Below, in pieces: positions 47,626 through 59,572 of a stretch of DNA of 64,000 nt. The stretch comes from Panaeolus papilionaceus (Eukaryota; Basidiomycota; Agaricomycetes; Agaricales). Numbering within the stretch: position 1 is the first letter of the stretch; the number at the start of each line of letters is the position of its first letter. The stretch covers positions 1,984,001 to 2,048,000 of the forward strand of contig JADNRZ010000001.1 of NCBI GenBank assembly GCA_015501605.1, read 5' to 3'. The position numbers and the translations under genes are program-made. The notes under the pieces are model-generated. The model was not told the origin of the DNA. It searched no databases and was given only the letters and a program-made list of their open reading frames with translations.

Positions 47626-48975
47626 ATGAATCGTCCAATTAATACTTGCCTCCTTGGTGTCGGTCTCGCTGGTTTAACTTTTCATGTTCCTTTTATTTTA
47701 GCTCTTCCGCATCTATTCAACCTATACGCAGTTTTGGAACGCACTCCAAAATCTGAAGGGGGCAAAGTCAAGGACAGATTTGGTCACTCTCCAAAGATTT
47801 ATCGTTCCTTGGAGGACGTTCTCGCGGACAAGGAAATCGAATTGGTTGTTGTAGGTACACCTAATGATACCCATTATGACTTTGCAAAAGCAGCTCTATC
47901 TGCGGGGAAACATGGTATCCAACTTCAAGTTTCGTACCGATGTGCAACACATTCTTATACACTTCAGTGCTTGTGGATAAACCCGTTACGCCAACATCTG
48001 AGCAAGCAAGAGAGCTCTACGCGATAGCGAACGATAAAGGACTGGTTCTATATGCATTCCAGAACCGAAGATGGGATTCTGACTTTCTGGCCCTCAAAAG
48101 GTTGCTCGCCCTTCCTGATACTGCCCCCTCATCTTTGGGTTCTATCGTCGAATTTGAATCTCAGTATGCCCTTCATCACCTCGTTAGATAGGATCCTTGC
48201 CTTATTGGTTGAAAGCTTTGATCGATATCGCAAAGCCCTTAAAGGTACCTGGAAAGACCAGTCCTTGCCGGCTGCAGGCGCTACTTACGACCTTGGGTCT
48301 CATCTCATCGACCAAACTCTGGTTTTGTTCGGGCGTCCATCCCGAATAACTGCGTTTATTCAGAACAGCAGAGGTGTAGGAGATCCCAATGTAGACGACT
48401 CTGTATGTGCCCTGTTCTTATTATTCTGTATTTCAATGACTCCTGCTGAATGAACGCCAGTTCACTATATGGATGCATTACGACGCTGTTGATAGGAGAC
48501 AATACCCTCTCACGGCGATTTTACGGGCCAGCATTCTATCCGTGCGCTCCCCTCAAGTGCGTTATGTTGTTCGCGGTGATCGAGGCACGTATACCAAATA
48601 TGGGATCGACGTTCAAGAAGAGCAGTTGAAAGTCATTTCATCCCCCAATGCTATACTGAAGGAGGAGTTTGGTATGGAACCAGAATATTTATGGGGAAGT
48701 GTAGAAAAGATGGAGGCAGATGACCAGACTGTGACGAAGATGAGGTATGCTTCAATGCCGTTAATGGAAGAGATTGAATAACAGACAGGTGTGATAGCTG
48801 GCCTTCACACGATTCTGGATCATACATCGACTTGTTCCAAAACCTTTATGGGTCGATTAGGGAAGAAGAACAACCTGCTGTTAAATGGGAGGAAGCTACA
48901 TCTGTGATTGAAATGATTGAAATAGCTTTGGAGAGCTCAAAGAAAGGAATAACCGTGGCCGTACCTCAATATTAG
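47626..48975 (+). CDS. Gfo/Idh/MocA-family NAD(P)-dependent oxidoreductase
   Basis: Five exons (47626-47914, 47968-48163, 48216-48402, 48461-48744, 48789-48975) join to 380 aa. The N-terminal Rossmann fold is MNRPINTCLLGVGLAGLTFH with the GxGxxG-like loop replaced by GVGLAG. Then LVVVGTPNDTHYDFAKAALS and VLVDKPVTPTSEQA with the catalytic EKP-type motif (here DKP). The second half has EFESHFDRYRKALKGTW, then AGATYDLGSHLIDQTLVLFG with the conserved GxxxDLGxHxxD catalytic pair, and HYDAVDRRQYP. Splicing the third exon rebuilds the typical ESHFDRYR segment. Likely a sugar or inositol dehydrogenase; substrate cannot be read. It shares a promoter with the GH9 glucanase, so a sugar role is suggestive only. 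Confidence 0.9.
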
Positions 48976-49088
48976 GGGAGGATGAACACGTGATAGGTAT
49001 TACACGTTGCTGATGCTTTGAAAGTCTCGTACTACTTAGGTCCCTTCAAGTTTATGTTAATTTCAGTTGTCTCTCTCTTTCCCTTGCA

Positions 49089-50786
49089 ATGTCACTTGTA
49101 CTTATACGTGTGGATCTACCTGCTTATTCTCGTTCATTTAACATTCACCTGCTACCTTCAAATACAATACTCGATGTCAAAGAAGAGATATATCGTGTGT
49201 GTCCTGGCCAGCCACGCCCAGATGGTCAACGTCTCATTTGGAGAGGGAGACTTCTGGCCGATACAGAAACTATAGAGAGTATTTGGAAGGTAATCTTGCA
49301 TAATGCAGTCACACAAGTTGCTTGCTGATTGACAACACAGGAGGATTCAGAATTGCGGATCGTTCACCTCGCTGTTCACCCGTCAGCCTGGCTCACTAAG
49401 CCACCTAAAGTCGCTCCTTCAGCTGCTCCTTCCCCACCACCAATCCACTACCCAACAAATACAATGTCTAATTCTCAGATTACTAGCCCAATTGACTTCT
49501 CGCATCATACTCCTCGTCCCAGCCCTCCCTCTGAATTTGCCTTTGTTCATTATAAGCACCAACAGGCACTGGCAGCGCTATGCCCAGCGATAGCCATGCC
49601 CACCAATTTGGACAACATAGAAGGATATCGCTCCTTGGCATATGGTGCTTTGGAAAGCCATGGTTGGGCTTGGCCCTCCATCCTAGACAAGAAGTTCCCC
49701 GAACCCTCACCTGGTGGCTTGAAATACGAAGCAGTAAATTTAAAGTATGTCACTCGATGAAATCTGTCAGTAATACCTTTCGCCAAACATTGTTCTGATC
49801 TCTCTTTTAGCAATCAATTTTATATTCGTTTGATATCATCAGAAGGGCAACCCACACCAATCCAACAGCACGCCCTGAAGGTGTTGACCTACACATTCAC
49901 AATCTTTTCCGTACCCCTGTCTACAGCCTTGCTACCTCAGAGACCAACTCAGACTCAAACGATGGAAGTTCCTCCTCATGTCAATCAATTATTGCAACAA
50001 ATGGGCTTTGGGCCTCTTCGTGTGGCACCAAACGGTAATCCTATCCCCGATCCTAACCAGAACATTCCTGAAATCCGACAAATACCCATTCGTCCCCTGC
50101 TCGCTCCTCTGGTCATGCTTCTGCTACGCACCATGCTGTTACTTTATTTCGTTGCCCCTGCCAGAAAACCTGTTTTCGGTATTCTTATTCTGGCTTGGAT
50201 GCTGTACGAAATTTGGCAACCGATCAGAAACGCTATAAGGAATATGGCCAATTTACCAGGTCAGGAACGGCAACCCAACAACGACAACGCGAATCCTCAA
50301 CCAGCAAATGCTCAGGGTGACCAGGGACGTGCACCAGGTGGACAGATTAACAACGTTCAGCCTCAAATTCGTCGGCCACCCACTATCGAGGGTCAAGCGG
50401 GCGCACTCATTGATACACTTGCTAACATTAACTTGGCTGAAGAGGAACGCATGTTGCATCAAACGACGGACATCCCAGAACCTGGATTTGGGCATAAATT
50501 GCTTACATTCATAGGTCTACTATTTACCACACTGCACCCAGCGGTTTGGAATCGAAGACGAATTGCCCTTCGACGACGAGAGGGGACTATTAGAACTGAA
50601 GCCAATATAAGGAACACTGGACCAGAGCAGGATACACGAGAAGGGCAGGAACAAGGAAATGATGTCCAAGATCGTCGTGTTGAAATACGGGAACAATTAA
50701 TGGTAGAACATAACCGAAGACCTGGTTGGATACGACGATACATAGAACGCGTTGAAGTTGAAGATTGGGTTGAAGATGCAGAATGA
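49089..50786 (+). CDS. HERP/Usa1-like ubiquitin-domain ER membrane protein
   Basis: Three exons (49089-49289, 49341-49744, 49811-50786) give 526 aa. Residues 1-75 form a ubiquitin-like fold: MSLVLIRVDLPAYSRSFNIH, then ILDVKEEIYRVCPGQPRPDG, RLIWRGRLLADTETIESIW. After a Pro/Ser-rich linker, a membrane segment begins around residue 290 (LLAPLVMLLLRTMLLLYFVA) with a second helix (FGILILAWMLYEIW), and a third short helix near LLTFIGLLFTTLHPAVW. The C-terminal tail is highly charged with Arg/Glu repeats. This layout matches HERPUD proteins that assemble the Hrd1 ERAD ligase; yeast Usa1 is the analogue. A CACGTG is 97 bp upstream (48987-48992). The assignment rests on architecture, not on a close match. 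Confidence 0.75.
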
Positions 50787-51025
50787 AAATTGTAGTAATT
50801 TATATCTGAGATTAATATAACATTGTTGCTAGTGCTACTGACTGTCAGTGACAAGTGTCAGTGCTACTAGGTGCTACTGCTATGCCAATGAATGAACCAA
50901 GGTGCACGTGAGTAACTTATATAAATTGAGAGTACAGCAACTGCTTTATACTTTAAAAATCGATACCCCATCCCCTTATTTCTGGTTTATATCTCTTTCC
51001 TTCTTTCTCTTTATCTATCAGTTCG
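50787..51025. promoter_or_regulatory. Promoter of the PKA regulatory subunit gene
   Basis: 239 bp. Three copies of GTGCTACT occur at 50832-50839, 50861-50868 and 50871-50878, with inverted CTGTCAGTGACA-like halves between them. A CACGTG is at 50905-50910 and a TATATAAA at 50918-50925, about 100 bp before the start, makes a convincing TATA box. The leader is CT-rich (TTCCTTCTTTCTCTTTATC). Confidence 0.55.
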
Positions 51026-52541
51026 ATGTCTTCAACTTTTGATGCTTTAATTGTCGACTTGACCAGAGATTATCAACGTGTACAGCCAAAGGATTCACTC
51101 CAATATTGTGCAAATTGGTTTCAGTCTCGTCTGGAAGAACAAAGGGCACGCACTCGTGATCTTCTCTCAAGTCGCCCTGGATCCTTGTCCGTCCCAAGCG
51201 ACCTTTTTACAGATACTCAGCTAGAAGGTGGATTAACCCCAACAATATCACCCTTTGCTCGACCTCGTCCTTCTATCGCTCCTAGTCCTTTTGGCACGCT
51301 TAATGTTCCTGGCAATGCCCTTTTAGGTGGCGATCGGACCCCTCCATCTCTTAGATATGGTCAAAGGGAATTACCTCCTACTTCACCTTTAACAACAACC
51401 ACTCTCTCCAATCCATTTGCATCTTTCGACACCCCAACTCCCATCCCAATGAACTCAGGCGATTTCCTTCATCCTCCCAATTCCGCCATCTTTGCTCGCA
51501 GAACATCAGTATCCGCTGAGTCTATCGCAGTCGATAGTGCCAACGACGAACCACTCCCTTACTACCCAAAAACAGATGATCAGATCCGACGAATCAAGGC
51601 CGCAATTGGAGACAACTTCATCTTCCGTGATCTCGATGAAGAACAAGAACGTGGCGTTCTCAACGCCATTCAGGAGCATCACGTCGTTAAAGGAGAGGTT
51701 GTCATTCGACAAGGAGACGTAGGAGAGTATTTTTATGTTGTCGAGTCGGGATTACTCTACTGCTTCATTCGGTCCGACCCTTTGCCACCAACCTGGCTCT
51801 CTATGGGGACTATTGCTAACAATATCACCATCACCGAAGGCAAAGGAGGAAAACAAAACAATGAATTCGGGAAATTGGTTCAAGAATGCAAGCCTGGCAG
51901 TTCATTTGGTGAGCTTGCTCTGATGTATGGCCATCCCCGCGCTGCTTCCGTCGTTGCTATCGAGGAATCTACCCTTTGGAGCCTTGATCGCATTACGTTC
52001 CGTACCATTATTCTTAAAGCTGCCCACCGCCGTCGTACCATGTATGAGAGGTTCTTATCGACTGTCGAGCTGTTGTCCTCTCTTGACGCTCCAGAGCGAA
52101 GCAAAATCGCAGATGCTCTTGTGAGCAAGGTCTACGCAGACGGAGAGGCTGTTGTGACGGAAGGCGAGATGGGAGACACCTTCTTCTTCGTGGAAGAAGG
52201 CGAGGCGATCGTAACCAAGCGTGTCCAGAGCAACGGAGAAACAAGAAATATGAGGGTTAGCGTGTTGAGACAAGGCGACTACTTTGGAGGTACAGCGTTT
52301 CTTTTTCATTTCACATGTCGAATAGCTTATTAAACCCTTGTCTCTAGAATTGTCCTTGTTGAGGTTGGCACCACGAGCTGCAACCGTTAGTGCAGCAGTC
52401 CGATCTAATCTGGCTTCCCCAAGGTTAAAGGTGGCCGCACTGGATGCGGCTTCCTTCACCAGACTCTTGGGGCCTCTGAGGGAAATCATGGAAAGGAAAG
52501 CGGGCGAAGCTTACGGATTGGGAGGCAGGCTAACAAGCTAA
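51026..52541 (+). CDS. BCY1: cAMP-dependent protein kinase regulatory subunit
   Basis: Inhibits PKA until cAMP binds. Two exons (51026-52289, 52348-52541) give 485 aa. The N-terminus has an RIIa docking-like helix (FDALIVDLTRDYQRVQPKDS then QYCANWFQSRLEEQR). A long Pro/Ser linker ends in the inhibitory site FARRTSVSAES, whose RRTS serine makes this an RII-type, autophosphorylated subunit. Two cyclic-nucleotide-binding domains follow: the first has GDVGEYFYVVESG and GSSFGELALMYGHPRAASV; the second has GEMGDTFFFVEEGEAI and, across the only intron, YFGELSLLRLAPRAATV, both with the FGE..L..PRAA phosphate cassette. The C-terminus ends AYGLGGRLTS. The linker of about 100 residues is long, as in other basidiomycete homologues. 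Confidence 0.94.
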
Positions 52542-55459
52542 TCTACTTGACCATATTCTGAAAATCATTGTATACCCAGGTATTGTGTCATACCTATTGT
52601 ATTCTCTTTGTGTAAACATGGCTCTGTTGTTTCAGATTGAAATTTTATATGCGTTGCGGATGTAAAACAAATGTGCAGTCCATAATTAAGGCGGTTGCGC
52701 CAATTTATTTGAGGTAGAATCGAAACACGAGCCTGGTCAATAAAAGCAAATTTTATCGATCTTTTGTCTGTGGCCAAGCATTGTTCTTGCTATTGTTAGA
52801 CTGACAGGCGCCCACGGCCACCTATTCAATTCCGCTGCAGCCATTTTACATTGTTCTTGCCACATGGATCAAAAGGCGTTGTTGTTCCGCTCTCGTGAAA
52901 AGAATGCAAAAGTATTACGGTTGCAGGTCCAATTCACAGTGCTTGCTAAGTCTATCAACGCTTAGCCTGAGCATTTCAATCATCTGCAACACCGTCTAAA
53001 TCCCGTCACTCTGGTCTTTTCTTGAATACTACTTCGGGAGCGGTTCGCAGGCTCCTGGCAAATTGCAAGCACCACTTCTGCCGCCAAACACGATTCATTT
53101 GACATCGTCAAAAATAGACTTTGTTTCCATCATCGTCAGGGAAAGTCATGTTCAAGTCCCGAAACAAATTAGGTTGACATTGCAAAGGGCGCTTAATAAA
53201 AACAGGAGGTACCTAATCTGGCCACAACATACCTCCTCGGGGGATCGATGTGTATTTTTGTCTAGACAGTATGTGGGGAGCAGACTAGGATGTCGCTTGA
53301 TCGCTGAAAATGTGATAACTAGCTATAAGCCCTTGGTTCCAGAGGTAGGTCGTAATAATTTTGCGCAGGTTCCAGTGTTTTCTGCTGCGTTACCTACTTC
53401 TGGGAATCATAAAAAGCAGTTTTGGAGCGGTGTTTGCAACAACAGTTATATCCAGGAGGTTCGTAGGCGTGAGACGGAGTAGAAACGAAAAGCTGGCTTG
53501 ATCCCGCTAATGCCAAAGTTTGCAAGAAAACTCATAGCTTATTCAATAAAATAGGTTTGGTTGTTGCCACTTGTGCTAGCTTTCATGTGAGCATACGGTG
53601 TTCAACGAGAGTTCTAAACAGAGCGGAATAGTAATAGATGTCCAGTTGAAGTAACAGTCAAATGACCTCACCACCTCCGACAATAAGGGAAGTGCCCGAG
53701 CGAAGAAGGTCGCGGTGATTTGGTCCAGGATGGCACATATATGTATAGAGCAGTGTGGTATAAAATCTTAGGTTCAAGCTGAAAGTCGGCGAAGCTTCGA
53801 AAGTGAGGCCTTTTCCTACGTGAATGTATTTCCTGCGATCATGAGTCGAAGCACATTCACTGATAGGGAGAGCCGAGTCTCATCCGACGTGAGAACTCGT
53901 TTGCTAGCTCATTCTCCTGATCGAATTGGAAAGGTGCATGCACCTGTAGTGCCAATGGATCATGGCAAGTCAGGATTATCTCATCATATTGATTCGGAAA
54001 GATTCAGTTCCGACGTTAGTCAAGCCCACCACGAGATACAGAGGTGAGGTGTTACAGCGGTTCAAGTTTGCAGGCCCAGACGAAGAGACGGGAGCTGGCG
54101 GAAGACGTCTGTTCGTCCGTACATTATGAGCAGTACGAATTGAATTCTAGGCTCGAGTGTGACTGATAACGGGTTGTTGAGTTGGGGGTTAAAGAGAGCA
54201 CATCTATGGAATTGACATGGATGAGAAAATAACGGCGATGCTGAAGTTATGAATTCGGGGTTTACATTGCCAGCGACGAAGCACCAGACTACGACACTCC
54301 GTAACAATATGAAAATTCGGATCGGTTAGGGTAGGGCCCACAAGACAGTGTAACCTCAGTACTTGCTCATGTCGGGTTGCTCCGATGCAGCCCGATAAAA
54401 ATTGACCTGACTATGAACATGACTTCTCAAGACGTTCGAAGTGGAAATCATCAGTTGTTTGGTTCCGAGGCCTTTAAGGCTTCGGGTTTTGTCCCCTGCT
54501 GAAATTGCGCCAAGAAATACCGCAAATGTTTGCCATGTGATTTTCGTTGTCCCCACGTTCTTCCTGTGTTGTGTGCACGTGCCCTTACTTAGCTTCGTCT
54601 GGACTCTGGTTCTTTGTCTGAGTATACAGGGCGGGAAGGATATCCACTGCCGCAGAGATGAGGCAGAAAGGTGCCAGGATGCGGACAGTAAGGCCTCGGT
54701 GAATGCCGCGCGTAGCGTCGGTCCGCTTTGCCTAGTTTTTACGCTTACTAAGTCATAAAACCACATTCATCACATCCATCTTTGAATCGAATAACTACCT
54801 TTGTCACTTTCTAAGCTCTGAGCTGGTTAAAACCACCGAAACTGTCTAGAACATAGGGGCTATCGATTACTATCAAGAACTTGGTTGCTTATTTCGTCTG
54901 TGCACACAAATCATACGCCGGCCTTTCACTTCTCGATCACTTTGCAATAACTGTGTCCCTGTGTCAGCTTGCCGCAGGATTCCATTCCGTATTTGTCGGC
55001 GAATTATGAACACGTATCTGAGTCAGTGAGCTTTATCTTAGTGAGACATCCAACTGTTTTTGTTTCACCTGTATATGTATGTTGAACGACGCCTTGATTT
55101 TGCTAGGGAACGATAAAACTTCAGAGTACATCAGCAGGCTGTCTACTCTGATTTACTGGCATTCATCATAATTTTTTTCTCAAGGCTGAGAGCGGAATGG
55201 TCACTTTCATATCTAGATTCAAGATCTGAACGACCATAAAAAATGTCGTCATACAAACGAGCTTTGTCAGATATCCTGAGTCAAACCTCGGACTGTCATC
55301 TCGTATCCTGATATATCTGGTGATATCCTTTTCACCGCCGAATTTTATGCTACCTGCCGAGATATTTCTTAGACCTTCTCGAGCAACTTTCGCATCCCGT
55401 TCTTTCTCGTTCCCCTCCGGACCCCTCCTCCTTTGCATCGCTGCTCACTCTGTGTCAAC
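52542..55459. other. Gene-poor 2.9 kb intergenic region
   Basis: I find no gene that can be supported. Short open frames (for example 53063-53482 and 54356-54766) lack family motifs and splice-linked partners. One ATG frame, 53841-54047, reads MSRSTFTDRESRVSSDVRTR and ends at an AG/GTGAGG that looks like a donor, so a small unknown gene is not excluded. A 12-bp direct repeat CATTGTTCTTGC occurs at about 52776 and 52849. A CACGTG is at 54576-54581. Part of the region must be the 3' UTR of PKA-R and the promoter of the Ytp1-like gene, but the length is far above the window average. Confidence 0.4.
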
Positions 55460-57749
55460 ATGCATCTTCGGTGGGGCTATCTCCTGCCTGGTCTTGCCAC
55501 CATACTATCCGTCCTCGTAGCTGAGACTTACGCTTCACCTTCCTCGTCATGTGCATTTGAAACTGGTTCTGACTTGAGATATCTCTCTGCACGCGACGGA
55601 AGCCACCACCATCACCAGGGAGCACCTCTCCTCCACCTGAACGAGACTGAAGTTACTCTGTATCACGCTCCTACCCCTCCGTCCTATTATACTCTTGATT
55701 GGGAAGACGAAGGCCATGAAAACCAGCACGGCGGTCTCATAATATTGCATGCCATTCTCATGATAGCGGCCTTTTTCGTGGCGTTGCCCATAAGTGCGTA
55801 TTACTGTAGTGTCGACGAAGCTTATTTGCTAAACGACTTCTACATAGGTATATCACTCCGTTCTGTCAAGCATGCAGCTCATGGATTGTCCATGATATCA
55901 TTCTACGTTCTCATTATCTTGGGTTGTGCCACTACTGGGTTGTATCGGAAACAAACGCCAAATATGTACGTCGCGTTTCACCTTTCATAACGCCATCAAA
56001 CCTACTCACCACCCAATAGGTATGAAGGTTAGTTTTTGCCCTCACAAACCACAGTGAAACGCCGATGTCAACCCGGTTTTTTGGTATACAGGCGCCGTTC
56101 ATGGTTCCCACAGTTACTGGATAATATTGACCGCTGTGTCTCTCTCGACGCTCGACATCATCTCTGCCTTTCAAAGAACTATTGCATTCATTCGTGGGTC
56201 TAATAGGACCTTCAAGACTTTCTGGAATTCGGTTGTATTGCAACATAGTGAGATGCCCGGGGGGGCGGAGTACGCTGGGTTGATCGTCGATGAGCCAGAG
56301 GACCCCGAAATAAAACCTTCTCGAGACACCTCTATTGAACTGCAGAGCGTTTCGTTGCACGACGAAGAGAATCCCCATCATCCCGGGCAGTGGGCGCGAT
56401 CAATTCACCGACACCAGCGCCATTTTTCGGCGATGTCTGAAGGGACAATTTTCGAATCCGGTTCACGAACCCATTCAGATGATACTCTTCATGACGTCAA
56501 AATGAAATTTACGCGAAAAGGGCTCATCCATCAAATAGGTGGATGTATATTTGCTGTTGTTGAGAGATCGCTGGTTGTTGCCGCATTCGCTCAACTACTT
56601 ATCGGCACTGTTACCTACACGGGTAAGTTAGCATGTCTTCATTTACCCCTGTTCTTATATTGTACTGACTCGATGATAGGCGGATGCAGGGAAAACTACA
56701 TAAACGGCTGCTTAGCTCACCTGATAAGTTCGCATTTTTTCCTTTTTGTCGTCGCAACATACTAAGCTTTTTTTTTTAGAGGGGGGAATATTTTGGTGCT
56801 ATGGTGTCATGAGCTTCGGTCGGTTCCTTGGATCCTTTGCAGAACTTGGATGGGCATGGAACAAGGCACCTTGTGATCCGCTAACAGTAGAGTTCGTGGA
56901 GTCGCTTGTCATCTTCACTTATGGTGTTACGAACACATGGATGGAACGCTTCGGTGCTAAGCCTGGCGATCCGTTCACCACCAAACAAATCCAACATATC
57001 AGCATTGCAGTAAGTTCTTTTTCTCTCCGTTTATCACCTGGTTGTTCTTATCACCTTTTGTAGGTCATGTTCTGCTTTGCCGGTCTTGTTGGCATGGGTA
57101 TCGAATCCAAGCGTATTCGTAAATGGCTTGCTTCCTCGACATTTCCTTCCGCCACCCGCCCAGCAGAGATGCCTCAAGAGGCTGTAACAGAACCGCCTAG
57201 TTATGCTGCAAGCTTTAACCCCTTTCCCGCTTTGGTCATTGGTGCCACTGGAGCCGCCATGGCTGCCCATGCGCAAACCTATCTTTTCCAGGTTGGTTTC
57301 CACTTTTCTTGCTAGCATGCTTTATTCATCTCTTATTATGACATAGGTTCAAATTCATGAGCTATGGGGTAACCTGCTTGTCGCATTCGCAGTTCTTCGG
57401 TGTTTTACGTACTTCTTCCTCTGGCTTGGACCTCCGAAATCTATTCTGCCTTCCCGACCACCCACAGAGGCCATAGGAAGCTTCTTTCTCGCTTGTGGGG
57501 GCTTGGAGTTTATGTTTTCAACTGAGGAGGTTACCATAGCTGCAATGCGTAGAGGACGTGATGGTAAGTAACTGTAATATTGTTTCAACCCCATCTCATT
57601 TAACTCTGTTCCCAGACGTGATGATGTTCTTAAATGTCGGTGTAGCCATTACATGCTTCGCATTTTGCTGGACATTGTTTGTGGTCGGGTTCAAAGGGTG
57701 GATCAAGTCGCGGACACATGTAGCTGTCACTTATCGTAACGCTGCATAA
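55460..57749 (+). CDS. Ytp1-like multi-pass membrane protein (DUF2427 plus Ytp1 domains)
   Basis: The ATG at 55460 is followed by a signal peptide (MHLRWGYLLPGLATILSVLV). A lumenal His-rich segment (SHHHHQGAP) precedes a DUF2427 helix region, starting HGGLIILHAILMIAAFFVAL and continuing SVKHAAHGLSMISFYVLIIL with two conserved His, resembling a cytochrome b561 fold. After a charged loop, the Ytp1 half begins LIHQIGGCIFAVVERSLVVA, then EGGIFWCYGVMSFGRFLGSF, ELGWAWNKAP, TNTWMERFG, VQIHELWGNLLVAFAVLRCF, and the last helix ITCFAFCWTLFVVGFKGW. About ten membrane helices. Family members are poorly characterised; some are linked to mitochondrial or ER membranes. A heme role is only inferred from the paired His. 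About seven exons. Confidence 0.85.
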
Positions 57750-57867
57750 TTTTTCAACTTTAAATCTCCATGTTTAATGATTTTTTATGATTTCCATGTA
57801 ATTAATATTAGCTAACGAAATAAATGACCAGGCCTCTACATATCTAGCTTAAAAATAGTATAATAGT

Positions 57868-59268
57868 CTATGATAAACTCATGGGCAAGAGTAGGAGGTA
57901 GTCACCAAGTGCGCCCATCCATACCCAAAATCCAGCCCAACCACATCCGACGAAGCCTTGCCAGCAACTTGGTCGAGAGTCGAAATCAGTGCGATGAAGT
58001 ACTCTGGCTAGTTGCATCGTAGCTAGCGCTACGCCTGCATAGTATACCTCGGTTTGCGAATTAAGATACCCAGCATAACTGATTAATGACATCGAGGAGG
58101 CTGTTAAGCCTGCAAGTATTGGGCGTGTCTTTTCACTGAACAGCAGTGCTGTTGAACGAATCCCAACTTTGATGTCATCCGATTTATCCTGCAGAGATGA
58201 AGATCAGTATGGTCATTTAGGTGAGAAAAATGGTCGACATACCTGGTGAGCGTATATACTATCATACACAAGAGTCCATGTGATGCCACCTGCGTACAGG
58301 GGAAGGCAAATAGACCAGTCGACCGAGCCCCCCACTGCTGACCAGCCTAGCAATGCACCCCAATTGAAAGCCAGACCTATATGGTCTGTTAGGCGACACG
58401 GGATGGTCAAATACAACGGACACGAACCAAGGACGGCTTGCGGCCAATATGTTACTCGTTTCATTAGAGGATAGAGCACAACTACAGACAGAGAAGAAGC
58501 TCCTAGGAATATGCTAGTCCGCATAATATTAGCTAGGGCTCGAAACGCCTCAAAACAAAAATGGTTTCATAACGTGCCTGTACCAGTTTAGCTGCGTCAA
58601 CACACCGAGGCCGGCAGTGAGTTGACCGGCAAGGAATGCCAATGCCTGTGTCTGGGTGATGTCGCCCCTGGCAAGAGGTCGTTCTTTTGTACGTTCTATG
58701 ACGCTAACCTCAGATGGGGGTAGGGAATGAAGGATGGTATATGGGAACTGACCAACTGACTTGTCAAGACTCTTGTCCCACATGTCATTTATCGTGCAGC
58801 CTGCACCCCTCATGACCAATGCACCAAGCCCAAACAGGCCGATATAGGTTAGTGGTGTAGTATACGGAAGCTGATACGCGTAGGAAGCCATAGTAATCGA
58901 CCAAGCTAAGTGAGAAACGCGTCTTTAAGTGCCATTGGTCGAGTTCGGGAATGTCGGGTCTGCGCACCACAGGGATAGAATAAAAGCAAAGTTCCTATAG
59001 GTTTATCTATACGTGTTAGATAGAGATACGGGCGAATGGTAGGGGGCAATCGATCCACCCAGCTCAAAGGAGATTGAGCAGAGTTCGATTTGCTCAATGG
59101 CTGGCCTGAAGCTACAGCACCCCGTTCTTGCTTGTTTTGGACCAGCTCGTGACGCCACCTGACGTGAATGGGTCTACGTGCAGGAATAGAAGATACATGA
59201 TAAGCAGGAAATGGTTTAATAAGAGGATGTCGAAGGCAGAAACGCAGAGCCATGGTGGCCACCGTCAT
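57868..59268 (-). CDS. COQ2: 4-hydroxybenzoate polyprenyltransferase, mitochondrial
   Basis: Transfers the polyprenyl tail to 4-hydroxybenzoate in ubiquinone synthesis; a UbiA membrane protein of the mitochondrial inner membrane. The ATG at 59268 ([20 protein letters not shown]) opens a basic, Arg-rich leader typical of matrix import, with a second ATG 15 nt downstream. [20 protein letters not shown] begins the enzyme. The first aspartate motif is [13 protein letters not shown] and [14 protein letters not shown] follows it; the second is [20 protein letters not shown]. Hydrophobic helices include [14 protein letters not shown] and TLVY-flanking segments. The C-terminus has [20 protein letters not shown] and [15 protein letters not shown] segments. 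About 365 aa over six or seven exons. The RhoGDI gene follows 304 bp away on the same strand. Confidence 0.93.
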
Positions 59269-59572
59269 GGTACAGACTTTGGGTCAAAGAGATGTGGGTG
59301 TCAAAATGCACCAATCACTGAACGATTGCGTCCAAATGGGTCTATTTGTATCAAGGTTGGTATCTTTGGCTATCTATCTTACTTTCCACTGCCAAACCGT
59401 TTGCTTGATTATAAATGTGTGATAGTTGATTGTTACCGAATCCTCAAAATCCGTAAATAACAGGTCTTAAACCAAGAATCAAAGAAAGAAGAAGAAAAAG
59501 AAAAAGTAGAAAGAAAAAGTGTGACAACAGGGAAGTACAAAATAGCGACAGTAACTGTATTATCGGTCAAAA
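59269..59572. other. Intergenic region between COQ2 and RhoGDI genes
   Basis: 304 bp with the RhoGDI 5'-distal 3' UTR end on the right and COQ2 promoter on the left, both genes on the minus strand. A purine-rich tract (AAGAAAGAAGAAGAAAAAG) spans about 59483-59520. No gene and no TATA box noted. Confidence 0.35.

Noticed and set aside
53063..53482. 139-aa ORF in the gene-poor region
   Set aside because: No family motif, no fitting splice partners, irregular composition; looks like chance.
54356..54766. 136-aa minus-strand ORF and overlapping plus-strand frame
   Set aside because: Both strands are open over the same interval, with no motif on either; likely chance.
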